Source: Marinoscillum sp964351885
Lineage (GTDB): Bacteria > Bacteroidota > Bacteroidia > Cytophagales > Cyclobacteriaceae
NCBI GenBank assembly: GCA_964351885.1
Contig: CAYGPP010000042.1
Span: 1 to 26,143, forward strand
DNA length: 26,143 nt
Direction: 5' to 3'
Every line of letters begins with the position of its first letter. The first letter of the stretch is position 1. The position numbers and the translations under genes were made by a program. The notes beneath the pieces were generated by a model. That model was not told where the DNA came from and made no database searches. It worked only from the letters and a program-made list of their open reading frames with translations. Below, in pieces: positions 1 through 6,501 of this stretch.

Positions 1-22
1 TTCGAATCCAGTATGTCCCACA
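1..22 (+). tRNA. 3' end of a tRNA gene cut by the window start
   Basis: The first bases read as the 3' end of a tRNA: T-loop TTCGAAT (1-7), the 3' half of the T-stem CCAGT (8-12), the 3' acceptor strand ATGTCCC (13-19) and a discriminator A (20). A full gene would begin with GGGACAT, outside the window. CCA is not fully encoded after the discriminator. The amino acid cannot be read here because the anticodon is off the edge. Confidence 0.6.
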
Positions 23-62
23 TTTTTCTTCCACAATTCCTTTTCAAGAATAGTTAGAATAT

Positions 63-132
63 GAGGCACTGTCTTGATAGGGCAGAGGTCATTGCGGTTC
101 GACGTTTCGATTCGAATCCAGTATGTCCCACA
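63..132 (+). pseudogene. degenerate tandem tRNA copy
   Basis: A good anticodon arm is visible: stem CTGTC (69-73), loop TTGATAG (74-80), stem GGCAG (81-85), followed by a variable-loop-like AGGTC. The triplet in the anticodon position is GAT (Ile type), one base from GAC (Val type). The T-arm is broken: TTCGA occurs three times between 98 and 115, as if expanded by slippage, and the 5' T-stem that should pair with CCAGT is missing. No GGGACAT acceptor strand or D-arm can be found upstream. The 3' end (111-132) is identical to the tRNA end at 1-22. I read it as a non-functional relic of a tandem duplication. Confidence 0.6.
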
Positions 133-136
133 TTTT
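111..136 (+). repeat. 26-bp direct repeat of the tRNA 3' end (first copy at 1-26)
   Basis: Positions 1-26 and 111-136 are identical; they run from the T-loop through the acceptor strand into a T-rich tail. The copies are 110 bases apart, with relic tRNA sequence between them. tRNA 3' ends repeated in this way are typical of site-specific integration, but the tRNA-like filler makes simple tandem duplication more likely. The left limit of the first copy is unknown because the window starts inside it. Confidence 0.8.
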
Positions 137-203
137 AAGCTTTCATAACTGCGCAGAAGTCTTCTTTGCTTAACTGTGCCAAAAACTATTTAGGACGTCA
201 AGG

Positions 204-1001
204 TTAGTCGCTCATCCAGTGCTTCTTAATAACAACCAATAGACTGCCATGAGCTTTTCCAGCAGCAACGATACTATTACCAAACAGAAAATCCTTACCC
301 CCTTCAAAATCCGAAATATAACCTCCCGCTTCCCTAACAATAATAATACCTGCCGCTACATCCCAAGGTTTGAGATTACTCTCAAAGAATCCCTCATATC
401 GGCCTGCAGCTACATAAGCAAGATCAGTTGCCGCACTACCAACTCTTCGGAGCCCATGAACATCCTCCATAAGCTCTCCAAGGATGGCTAGGTATTCTTT
501 AGACTTATGAAAATTAGAAGGAGGAAAACCAGTAGCTATCAGACTTTCTGATAAAGTGGAAGCATTAGAGACTTGTATTCTTGAGGAGTTGAGAAATGCT
601 CCTCCACCTTTATATGCTGAAAAACATTCATCTCTGTTGATCTCATAAACTACACCAGAGACAATCTCACTATTCAGCATCAGCGCTATGCTTACGGCGA
701 AAGTAGGCACGGAATGGATGAAATTGGTTGTTCCGTCCAATGGATCTATAATCCATGTGTAGCGGTTTTTGCTCTGTTCGATTGTATCTTCTTCCGTGAT
801 GTAGCCAGCTTCTGGCAATAATACTCTTAGCTCATTGACGATAAGTTGCTCAGCTTCTCTATCAACATAAGATACCAGATCACTTTTTCCTTTTTTCTCT
901 ACGCTATCGGAATCAAAACGGGAACGTTCTTTTTTGATGAATTCCCCTGCTTTTTTGGCAATCTCACTCGTCCTTTCCGTGATATTCTCAAGACGAATCA
1001 T
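204..1001 (-). CDS. inositol monophosphatase family protein (SuhB-like)
   Basis: Mg2+/Li+-type phosphatase of the inositol monophosphatase superfamily, 265 aa, the normal family length. The metal-binding signature is intact: the E70-E71 pair (GYITEED), D86-P-L-D89-G-T (WIIDPLDGT) and the C-terminal W213-D214 motif (WDVAAG). Its real substrate may be inositol phosphate or another small sugar or nucleotide phosphate; SuhB relatives also act in rRNA antitermination, so a suhB-type role is possible but unproven. Its ATG overlaps the rsmI stop codon by 4 bases (ATGA), so it is translationally coupled as the last gene of the DUF493 - pterin dehydratase - rsmI operon. Its 3' end converges on the tRNA remnant. 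Confidence 0.9.
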   Translation of the reverse strand: MIRLENITERTSEIAKKAGEFIKKERSRFDSDSVEKKGKSDLVSYVDREAEQLIVNELRVLLPEAGYITEEDTIEQSKNRYTWIIDPLDGTTNFIHSVPTFAVSIALMLNSEIVSGVVYEINRDECFSAYKGGGAFLNSSRIQVSNASTLSESLIATGFPPSNFHKSKEYLAILGELMEDVHGLRRVGSAATDLAYVAAGRYEGFFESNLKPWDVAAGIIIVREAGGYISDFEGGKDFLFGNSIVAAGKAHGSLLVVIKKHWMSD

Positions 1002-1681
1002 TTGGACGCTCCTTCGAGAATAATGACGAATTCCCCTTTTATTGTGTGATCTTGATAGTAGGCTATCACTTCTTCAAGACTGCCATTTATAGTCTCTTCA
1101 AATTTTTTAGTCAATTCCCTTGATACGGAAACCTTCCTTTCACTCCCCATTACTTCTCGGAATTGCTCCAATGTCTTCATCATTCTGTGGGGGGATTCAT
1201 AAAAAACGATTGTTCTTGGCTCTTCTCTAAGAATTGAAAGTCTTGTTTGACGACCTTTTTTGTGAGGAAGGAATCCTTCGAACACAAATTTGTCTGACGG
1301 AAGTCCTGATTTGACGAGTGCGGGTACAAATGCCGTGGCACCAGGTAAGCATTCTACTTTGAGTCCTGCATCGGCAGCAGCTCTCGCTAGCATGAAACCG
1401 GGATCAGAGATTCCTGGAGTCCCTGCATCGGAGATAAGTGCTATTTTCTCCCCACTCTTTAGGCGCTCGATGATTGCCTCAGTTCTTTTATGTTCGTTGA
1501 ATGAGTGAAAGCTTTCCGTTGGAGTTTTGATATCGTAGTGCTTTAACAATACTCCTGAGGTTCTGGTGTCTTCCGCCAAGATTTTGTCTACAGTATCGAG
1601 TATTTCTACTGCCCTGAAAGTGATGTCTCCTAGATTTCCGATAGGAGTTGGGACAAGATATAATGAAGTGTCCGCTTCCAT
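998..1681 (-). CDS. rsmI: 16S rRNA (cytidine1402-2'-O)-methyltransferase RsmI
   Basis: SAM-dependent tetrapyrrole-methylase-fold enzyme that, with RsmH, modifies C1402 in the ribosomal P site of 16S rRNA. Family motifs are all present: VPTPIGNLGDIT near the N-terminus (10-21), AEDTRTSG, SDAGTPGISDPG, and PGATAFVPALVKSGLP leading into FEGFLP. At 227 aa it is shorter than the E. coli protein (about 286 aa) because it stops after the methylase fold; short versions are usual in Bacteroidota. It starts 2 bases after the stop of the pterin dehydratase gene and overlaps the phosphatase gene by 4 bases. These spacings imply a single transcript with coupled translation. Confidence 0.95.
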   Translation of the reverse strand: MEADTSLYLVPTPIGNLGDITFRAVEILDTVDKILAEDTRTSGVLLKHYDIKTPTESFHSFNEHKRTEAIIERLKSGEKIALISDAGTPGISDPGFMLARAAADAGLKVECLPGATAFVPALVKSGLPSDKFVFEGFLPHKKGRQTRLSILREEPRTIVFYESPHRMMKTLEQFREVMGSERKVSVSRELTKKFEETINGSLEEVIAYYQDHTIKGEFVIILEGASK

Positions 1682-1683
1682 TT

Positions 1684-1914
1684 TTAGGCTAATTCGTCTA
1701 TTGCTGAAGCTAGTTTTCGATCCTTTTCTGTGACCTTATTTCCAGCATCGTGTGTGGTAAGTTCAAAGGTGACTGTATTGTAGACGTTACTCCAGTTTGG
1801 GTGATGATTCATCTTTTCTGCCACGATCGCCACTTTAGACATAAATCCAAAGGCTTCCACAAAGTCATTGAACTTATAGGTATTGGTGAGCTTATTATCT
1901 TTTTCTATCCACAT
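1684..1914 (-). CDS. 4a-hydroxytetrahydrobiopterin dehydratase (PCD/PhhB)
   Basis: Small pterin-4a-carbinolamine dehydratase, 76 aa. The active-site pattern is clear: H37-H38-P39-x-W41 followed by T54-H55-D56 (EKMNHHPNW ... TTHDAG). In known systems it recycles the pterin cofactor of phenylalanine hydroxylase; related proteins also act in folate metabolism or molybdopterin-enzyme maturation. No aromatic amino-acid hydroxylase is in the window, so its partner here is unknown. It lies 12 bases after DUF493 and 2 bases before rsmI in a tight operon. It is slightly shorter at the N-terminus than many homologues (about 95-110 aa), which often carry an extra strand; no upstream in-frame start is better. 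Confidence 0.9.
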   Translation of the reverse strand: MWIEKDNKLTNTYKFNDFVEAFGFMSKVAIVAEKMNHHPNWSNVYNTVTFELTTHDAGNKVTEKDRKLASAIDELA

Positions 1915-1926
1915 GATTTGTCCGTT

Positions 1927-2187
1927 TTATAGTGCAATACAACCTTCAATAGTATTAGCATCAAAATAAACCTGAAGAACCTCTTCACTGCTCTTTAGAT
2001 GAGCCTTGGTTGTTATGCTAATATATTTATTATTAGAGCTTGGGCGAAGAGATATCTTGCCCTCAGGCATATACTTGAGTAAGTCTTCCTTTTTGTCAAA
2101 AGGCACGATGAACTTAAACGAGTATTCACCTGGAAATTGATGTTGCGATTCTAGTTTTTCTCTAAATGCTTCTACGTCCCAACTCAT
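1927..2187 (-). CDS. DUF493 family protein (YbeD-like)
   Basis: Small protein of the DUF493/YbeD family, 86 aa from the chosen start, with the typical early FPGEYSFKFIV strand and a C-terminal beta-strand (VLQVYFDANTIEG). YbeD folds like a regulatory ACT-type domain, but no firm function is known. I chose the ATG at 2187 (MSWDVEAF). An in-frame GTG at 2220 would add 11 residues, but it lies inside the perfect stem of the ppiD terminator, so it is very unlikely to be used. It is the first gene of the operon leading to the pterin dehydratase, rsmI and the phosphatase. The start lies only about 12 bases after the terminator T-tract. Confidence 0.85.
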   Translation of the reverse strand: MSWDVEAFREKLESQHQFPGEYSFKFIVPFDKKEDLLKYMPEGKISLRPSSNNKYISITTKAHLKSSEEVLQVYFDANTIEGCIAL

Positions 2188-2196
2188 AGGTAAAAG

Positions 2197-2224
2197 ATAA
2201 AAAAAGCCGGTGAATATCACCGGC
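2197..2224 (-). terminator. Rho-independent terminator of ppiD
   Basis: Perfect 8-bp stem GCCGGTGA / TCACCGGC (2206-2213 with 2217-2224), 3-base loop, followed on the minus strand by seven Ts (2205-2199) and then ATC and more Ts. It begins 9 bases after the ppiD stop and ends about 10 bases before the DUF493 start codon. Confidence 0.88.
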
Positions 2225-2232
2225 TTGATTCG

Positions 2233-4383
2233 TTAAAAGAATTTGTATCGTTTGTCTTCTATGTCCGCAAACTCCTTAATGGCATCATCTAAGGGTTGAG
2301 GCACAAACACTGGGGAAAAGAAGAGTGGGAAATTAGCGATCACTGTTTTTCTTCCAAGTCTTTCGTTAGCAAACTGAGTTTTAAAAGAACTGTAATCTTC
2401 CTGATCTTCTGCCAAGCTTTTTGCTGAAGCACTTACTACTAGTACACCATTTGCCGTATCGAATGGAGCTGTTCGCTCTCCTTCTTCTAGTGAGAAAGCC
2501 ACACCTACTGCTTCTGGTGCAAACCCAACACTTGGAAAAGAGTTGCTGCTTAATGTTAGGTCAGCCGTTCCTGTTCTTGCTTCTGTACCATATTCTGTTT
2601 TCATACCTTCGAAATCACTAGCGGACAGGTTGGCAATTTTATCCTTGATAAAGGCGGCTTTCTTTTCATTGCGAACTTTGTTTTCGATTTCGTTTTTCAC
2701 TTGACTCAGCTTAGCAGTTCCTCTGACTTGCTTTCCAGTCATTACTGCGATCACATATTTGTCATCAAATTCTTTAACATCTGATATTTTTCCTTCTGAA
2801 GCGTCATTGTAAAGCCAAAGCACTATACTCCTAGCGTCTGCCAAAGCACCAACTCTTGAAGCATTTTTGCTGATATTGTTTGCGGGTTTAATAGTCAACC
2901 CTTCTGCTTCAGCATTTGACTTCAAGGAAGCTGCATCTGAACTATTGGCTGCTATCAAGTCTGCTTTTCTATAAGTTTCGTTGAGTGTTGCATCACTCTC
3001 GAACAATTCCTTTTCGATGGTCGCTACCTCATAAACCTTATTGGTTTTAGCCTCATCTATTTTGATAATATGGAAACCGAAAGTGGTTTCAACTGGTCTT
3101 GGTAATAAACCAGTCCCTCTAAAACCAAAAGCGGCATCTTTGAATGGCTGTACGAAACTTCCATTTTCACCAAACCAACCAAGATCTCCTCCATTATTCG
3201 CGTTGCTCTGATCTGTACTATTTTCAACCGCAAGTTGCGCAAAGTCACCTCCTCGTTGTATTTGTCCGATAATGCTAGTTGCCTTTGCTTTTGCGGTCGC
3301 TTTAGCAGCTTCAGAGTCACCATCCACACTAATCAAAATGTGACGTGCCTTTACAAAATACTCATCACCTTCCGATAGACCAGAAAGTTTACTGATAGCA
3401 TAACGCTCTCCAACTAAGGCCGGTTCTGTAACTGTTCCCACTTCTGTACCTAAAAGATCAATCGGCACTAAACTAGGATCCGTGATTTTTCTGAAAGCAG
3501 CATCTCCATCTGTGTTTACTGCAGCAAAAGTGGAATCGTCAGCAGCAGTCATTAGACCTTCTTTTAGAGCAGCGATTTCCTCTTGTACGAAAACCGAATC
3601 ATCACTTGAGGGCTGAATTGGAACAACTACATAACTAAGGTTTCTTGATTCTTCCCTTTTGTATTCGTCTTTATGACTGGAAAGATACGATTGCATCTCT
3701 GAGTCAGAAATAGTGAATGTGCTATCAGTTACACTGAAAAAAGGCACATAAAAATACTCAACAGACATATTACTATTTTGAGCCTGATGTTTTGTCTTAG
3801 CTTCTGCTGAAGTTATATAGTTCGTCTTCTCTAGTAAGTTCTGGTATTTAGTTATCAGACGGCTTGGCTGAAGCTGTGCTTCGAATGATAACCAAGAAGC
3901 GCGCTGCTGTGGTTGAGCAGTATTTAGAGACTGTAAAAACGATACGACATTCTCCCTGTCGAACTCTCCTGTATTTGGATCTGTGAAAAACTGCTTAATC
4001 TGAGGATCAATGTTATTCCCTTGCACCATGTCTACTAATTCCGAACTAGTCACTTCTAATCCCAAAGTTTCGAATTGACGCTTATAGGCATTATCAATAA
4101 CGAGTGCATTCCATGATTGCTCACGGATGCTTTCCGTTTCAGCTGCAACAGGTTCTCTGCCGTTATTAATAGCAAAAATGTAAGAGAGTTCAGCGACTTT
4201 CTCTTGAAACTGCTCATAGGAGATATCCTTGTCTGCGATCTCTGCAATAGTTGTATCATTTCCACCAAAAAGAGCAGAGTTTGATTGGAATAAGTCTGTA
4301 AGGATGAAGGCAAACATTGAGAAGGCAACAAAGCCCACAACGATTTTACCCATCTTCTTTCTTAAAGTATTAATCAGCGCCAT
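2233..4383 (-). CDS. ppiD: peptidylprolyl isomerase, PpiD/SurA type
   Basis: Membrane-anchored periplasmic folding factor, 716 aa. Residues 1-13 form a short positive cytoplasmic tail (LRKKMGK), about 14-31 one transmembrane span, followed by a SurA_N-like chaperone domain in the first 200 residues. A parvulin isomerase domain occupies about 342-445 (VKARHILIS ... NNGGDLGWFG ... TTFGFHIIKI). A second degenerate parvulin-like half may lie in the C-terminal 250 residues. It helps newly exported envelope proteins fold at the inner membrane. It follows the CNNM gene by 80 bases and has its own promoter box and its own terminator, so it can be transcribed alone. Gene order next to CNNM and lptC fits an envelope-biogenesis neighbourhood. 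Confidence 0.92.
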   Translation of the reverse strand: MALINTLRKKMGKIVVGFVAFSMFAFILTDLFQSNSALFGGNDTTIAEIADKDISYEQFQEKVAELSYIFAINNGREPVAAETESIREQSWNALVIDNAYKRQFETLGLEVTSSELVDMVQGNNIDPQIKQFFTDPNTGEFDRENVVSFLQSLNTAQPQQRASWLSFEAQLQPSRLITKYQNLLEKTNYITSAEAKTKHQAQNSNMSVEYFYVPFFSVTDSTFTISDSEMQSYLSSHKDEYKREESRNLSYVVVPIQPSSDDSVFVQEEIAALKEGLMTAADDSTFAAVNTDGDAAFRKITDPSLVPIDLLGTEVGTVTEPALVGERYAISKLSGLSEGDEYFVKARHILISVDGDSEAAKATAKAKATSIIGQIQRGGDFAQLAVENSTDQSNANNGGDLGWFGENGSFVQPFKDAAFGFRGTGLLPRPVETTFGFHIIKIDEAKTNKVYEVATIEKELFESDATLNETYRKADLIAANSSDAASLKSNAEAEGLTIKPANNISKNASRVGALADARSIVLWLYNDASEGKISDVKEFDDKYVIAVMTGKQVRGTAKLSQVKNEIENKVRNEKKAAFIKDKIANLSASDFEGMKTEYGTEARTGTADLTLSSNSFPSVGFAPEAVGVAFSLEEGERTAPFDTANGVLVVSASAKSLAEDQEDYSSFKTQFANERLGRKTVIANFPLFFSPVFVPQPLDDAIKEFADIEDKRYKFF

Positions 4384-4413
4384 ATGTTTTATGCGTATTT
4401 TTTATAAGGTCGG

Positions 4414-4421
4414 CAAAAATA
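4414..4421 (-). promoter_or_regulatory. -7 promoter box upstream of ppiD
   Basis: The minus strand reads TATTTTTG, an exact match to the Bacteroidota -7 consensus TAnnTTTG. The expected transcription start is about 4407, giving a leader of about 24 bases to the ppiD ATG. I see no good -33 TTG at the usual distance, so strength is uncertain. Confidence 0.45.
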
Positions 4422-4463
4422 GGAACATGTCAACGAATTAAAAAATGAATCTAAACCTTTGAT

Positions 4464-5750
4464 TTACAAGGCTTCTTCGTCTTCCTGAAGCGTCAGTTTG
4501 ACCTTGTCTATTCGATTTTCTTCCATCGTGAAAATGGTAAATTCAAATGGAGGCACAGTGATGGACTCATTTACCTGGGGTATATCCTCATTATATGCAA
4601 GAATTAGTCCGCCAAGTGTATCAAATTCACCCGTTGGGAGGTCCCACGAATACTTGTCATTAAGGTAATCCACTTCATGTCTCGCACTGAGTATATAGTT
4701 GAAATCATCAATTTTTTCTTCTACCAAGTACTCATCATCATGCTCGTCTCTGATCTCACCAAAGATCTCCTCAATCACGTCCTCCATTGTTACAATTCCT
4801 GAAGTGCCACCATACTCATCTACCACAAGGGCGATGCTTTTGTGCTCTTGGATAAATTGAATTAAGAGCTCATTTGCCAACATGGTCTCAGGAACTATCA
4901 AAATAGTGGTGAGCATATCCTGAATTTTTTCAGGCTTTTTGAACATAGCTAAGGAATGACAATACCCGATCACATCGTCTATGGAATCTTTGTAGACTAG
5001 AATCTTAGAATGCCCAGTTTCTGTAAATGCAACTCTTAAATCCTCTATATTGGCACTTATTTCTATGGCTTCTATTTCAGTTCGAGGAAGCATACACTCT
5101 CTAACCCGTACGGTTTTGAACTCAATAGCATTGTTAAAAATCTTAGTGTCAATTTCGGGCTCATCTTCTTGCTCTACATTCAGAATGGTCTTCTTTACAT
5201 AGTTATTGAGGTCAGTGAGTCCGAATACCGGTTTGTCCTCAGAATAATCGAATCGAAGGATATAGACAATTATCAATCTGGAAACAGAAGCAATCACCCA
5301 CACTACCGGGTAAAGTCCGTAATATATAAGAGCCATTGGTACTGCAAAGACTGTAAGCAACGCATCTGGATTGAGCATGAATAAGCTCTTTGGAATAAAT
5401 TCCGCAGTAATCAAGACCAATAACGTGGCGATGAGCGACTGGATAATTAAAATAAAAATATCATTAGAGATTTGCACTGGCAGAATACTCAAAAGCCAAG
5501 GCTCTACTAATTTGGCCATCAGAATTCCGTAAAGAACAATGCTTAGGTTGTTACCTACCAACATAGTAGCTAGAAACGAAGATCTCTTCGTAGCGAAAGT
5601 TGATAAAATTTTCCCCGCAAATTGACCATTCTTATTCATCACCTCAAAGTGGAGTTTATCCGCAGAGATAAAGGCGATTTCAACCCCAGAAAAAAAAGCT
5701 GAGAACATCAAGCAAATAGCAATTCCTAAGTAAAGCGAACTGGCATCCAT
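4464..5750 (-). CDS. CNNM/CorC (HlyC-type) membrane protein with CBS pair
   Basis: 428 aa with the full three-part layout. A DUF21/CNNM membrane domain spans about 5-165 (early FFSGVEIAFIS motif, 3-4 helices). A pair of CBS nucleotide-binding domains covers about 218-333, ending in the hallmark VVDEYGGTSGIVTMEDV. A CorC_HlyC transporter-associated domain lies at about 347-425. Relatives export or sense Mg2+ or Co2+; the old name hemolysin is misleading. GldE of gliding bacteria is a paralogue, but gldE normally sits beside gldD and that context is absent here. It lies 8 bases after the 55-aa membrane protein gene and ends the coaX-to-CNNM operon. Confidence 0.92.
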   Translation of the reverse strand: MDASSLYLGIAICLMFSAFFSGVEIAFISADKLHFEVMNKNGQFAGKILSTFATKRSSFLATMLVGNNLSIVLYGILMAKLVEPWLLSILPVQISNDIFILIIQSLIATLLVLITAEFIPKSLFMLNPDALLTVFAVPMALIYYGLYPVVWVIASVSRLIIVYILRFDYSEDKPVFGLTDLNNYVKKTILNVEQEDEPEIDTKIFNNAIEFKTVRVRECMLPRTEIEAIEISANIEDLRVAFTETGHSKILVYKDSIDDVIGYCHSLAMFKKPEKIQDMLTTILIVPETMLANELLIQFIQEHKSIALVVDEYGGTSGIVTMEDVIEEIFGEIRDEHDDEYLVEEKIDDFNYILSARHEVDYLNDKYSWDLPTGEFDTLGGLILAYNEDIPQVNESITVPPFEFTIFTMEENRIDKVKLTLQEDEEAL

Positions 5751-5758
5751 ATGTAATA

Positions 5759-5926
5759 TTACTGATTACGTCGCTGGCTTTTTCTATACCAGAATAAAAA
5801 TAGTAGCAATGTGCTTAGCATGAGTGTAGCATATGCTGCACCAACACCAAGTACCATGACTTCATAAATGCCAATTACCAAAAAGGCAACAGCCGCTGAA
5901 AAAAGGAGGTAGTCAAGAAGTTTCAT
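5759..5926 (-). CDS. small two-span membrane protein (55 aa), unknown
   Basis: Starts MKLLDYLLFS and ends WYRKSQRRNQ. Two hydrophobic stretches (about 5-22 and 24-46) are separated by a single IYE turn; a positively charged tail (R48, K49, R52, R53) should stay in the cytoplasm. The ATG overlaps the lptC stop by 4 bases (ATGA), and the stop lies 8 bases before the CNNM ATG. Both junctions argue strongly for a real, translationally coupled gene despite its size. I do not recognise a family. By position it may assist LptC/LPS transport or the CNNM protein; that is inference only. Confidence 0.8.
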   Translation of the reverse strand: MKLLDYLLFSAAVAFLVIGIYEVMVLGVGAAYATLMLSTLLLFLFWYRKSQRRNQ

Positions 5927-6495
5927 TCTTCTATGAGTAGCGTTCCTTGGGGCTTCAAGATTTTATAGGAGGAAAAATCCTGATCTGCTCTAAGACCTTC
6001 TCCTGTATGAATTTCATCTTCCGACTGAATGGTAACGAACCTTTCAGTATAAAACTCCTCGGTTGTTGGGTTCCAAAATAGTTCTTCGGTATTCAGTTCA
6101 TCACCATCGTCCATATTCTTTACTATCACGTTGCCTTCAGCTCTATATAAATCATCTTTGGCTGTGTAGTAAACATAGTCTGCCCTGAAAGTCGAAACAA
6201 TCTCCCCCTGATCATCCAAATACTCTAAGTGAAGATGCTCTGGCCATTCCCGATCGCCACCTTCTAAATTGTTCTGTTTGGCAGCTTTTAATCTGACCAA
6301 TACTTTAGCAGAGTCGCTCATTTTCGTATAGATGCTATCCATAGATACCAAAGGACCATCATACATCTCCTGTGAGAGCAGTTCTTTTCTGCTTTCACAG
6401 CTAATCAAAAGCGTGCCTCCGAAAGCACAAGCTATCATTAAAACAAAAAAACGGTCAGACATTGCTGCCATGACCGCTTGAAAATCTTCTTTCAT
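5923..6495 (-). CDS. lptC: LptC-like LPS export protein, probable lipoprotein
   Basis: 190 aa, LptC/YrbK family. LptC links the inner-membrane LptBFG transporter to the periplasmic LptA bridge for lipopolysaccharide. The N-terminus has a hydrophobic segment (about 15-30) ending in a lipobox L30-I-S-C33, so maturation as a lipoprotein is likely, unlike the bitopic E. coli protein. The following beta-jellyroll region shows ADYVYYTAKDDLYRAEGNVIV and the C-terminal GEGLRADQDFSSYKI, both typical of the family. Start choice: the first ATG is 6 bases after the TPR gene stop; an internal Met12 would give a more usual signal-peptide length and cannot be excluded. No lptA, lptB or lptFG is in the window. 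Confidence 0.85.
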   Translation of the reverse strand: MKEDFQAVMAAMSDRFFVLMIACAFGGTLLISCESRKELLSQEMYDGPLVSMDSIYTKMSDSAKVLVRLKAAKQNNLEGGDREWPEHLHLEYLDDQGEIVSTFRADYVYYTAKDDLYRAEGNVIVKNMDDGDELNTEELFWNPTTEEFYTERFVTIQSEDEIHTGEGLRADQDFSSYKILKPQGTLLIEE

Positions 6496-6501
6496 GTTTT
6501 C

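Noticed and set aside
1..136. Genomic island attachment sites
   Set aside because: The repeats are only 110 bases apart, the filler is tRNA-like, and no integrase or cargo gene is present; kept only as a possible scar.
2188..2220. GTG start at 2220 for the DUF493 gene
   Set aside because: It lies within the perfect stem of the ppiD terminator, and the 11 extra residues do not fit the family; the ATG at 2187 does.
3057..3329. Reading frame antisense-phase within ppiD
   Set aside because: A shadow frame of the ppiD parvulin region, with no start context, family resemblance or independent signal.
4441..4470. Terminator after the CNNM gene
   Set aside because: CCTT/AAGG pairing is only 4 bp and lies over the stop codon; no T-tract.
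4464..5750. Naming the CNNM/CorC protein GldE
   Set aside because: The sequence family is similar, but gldD and other gliding genes are not adjacent and I cannot separate the paralogues by eye.
6450..6476. Inverted CGGTCA/TGACCG in the lptC 5' coding region
   Set aside because: A 6-bp match within coding sequence, expected by chance; no position relative to a promoter.
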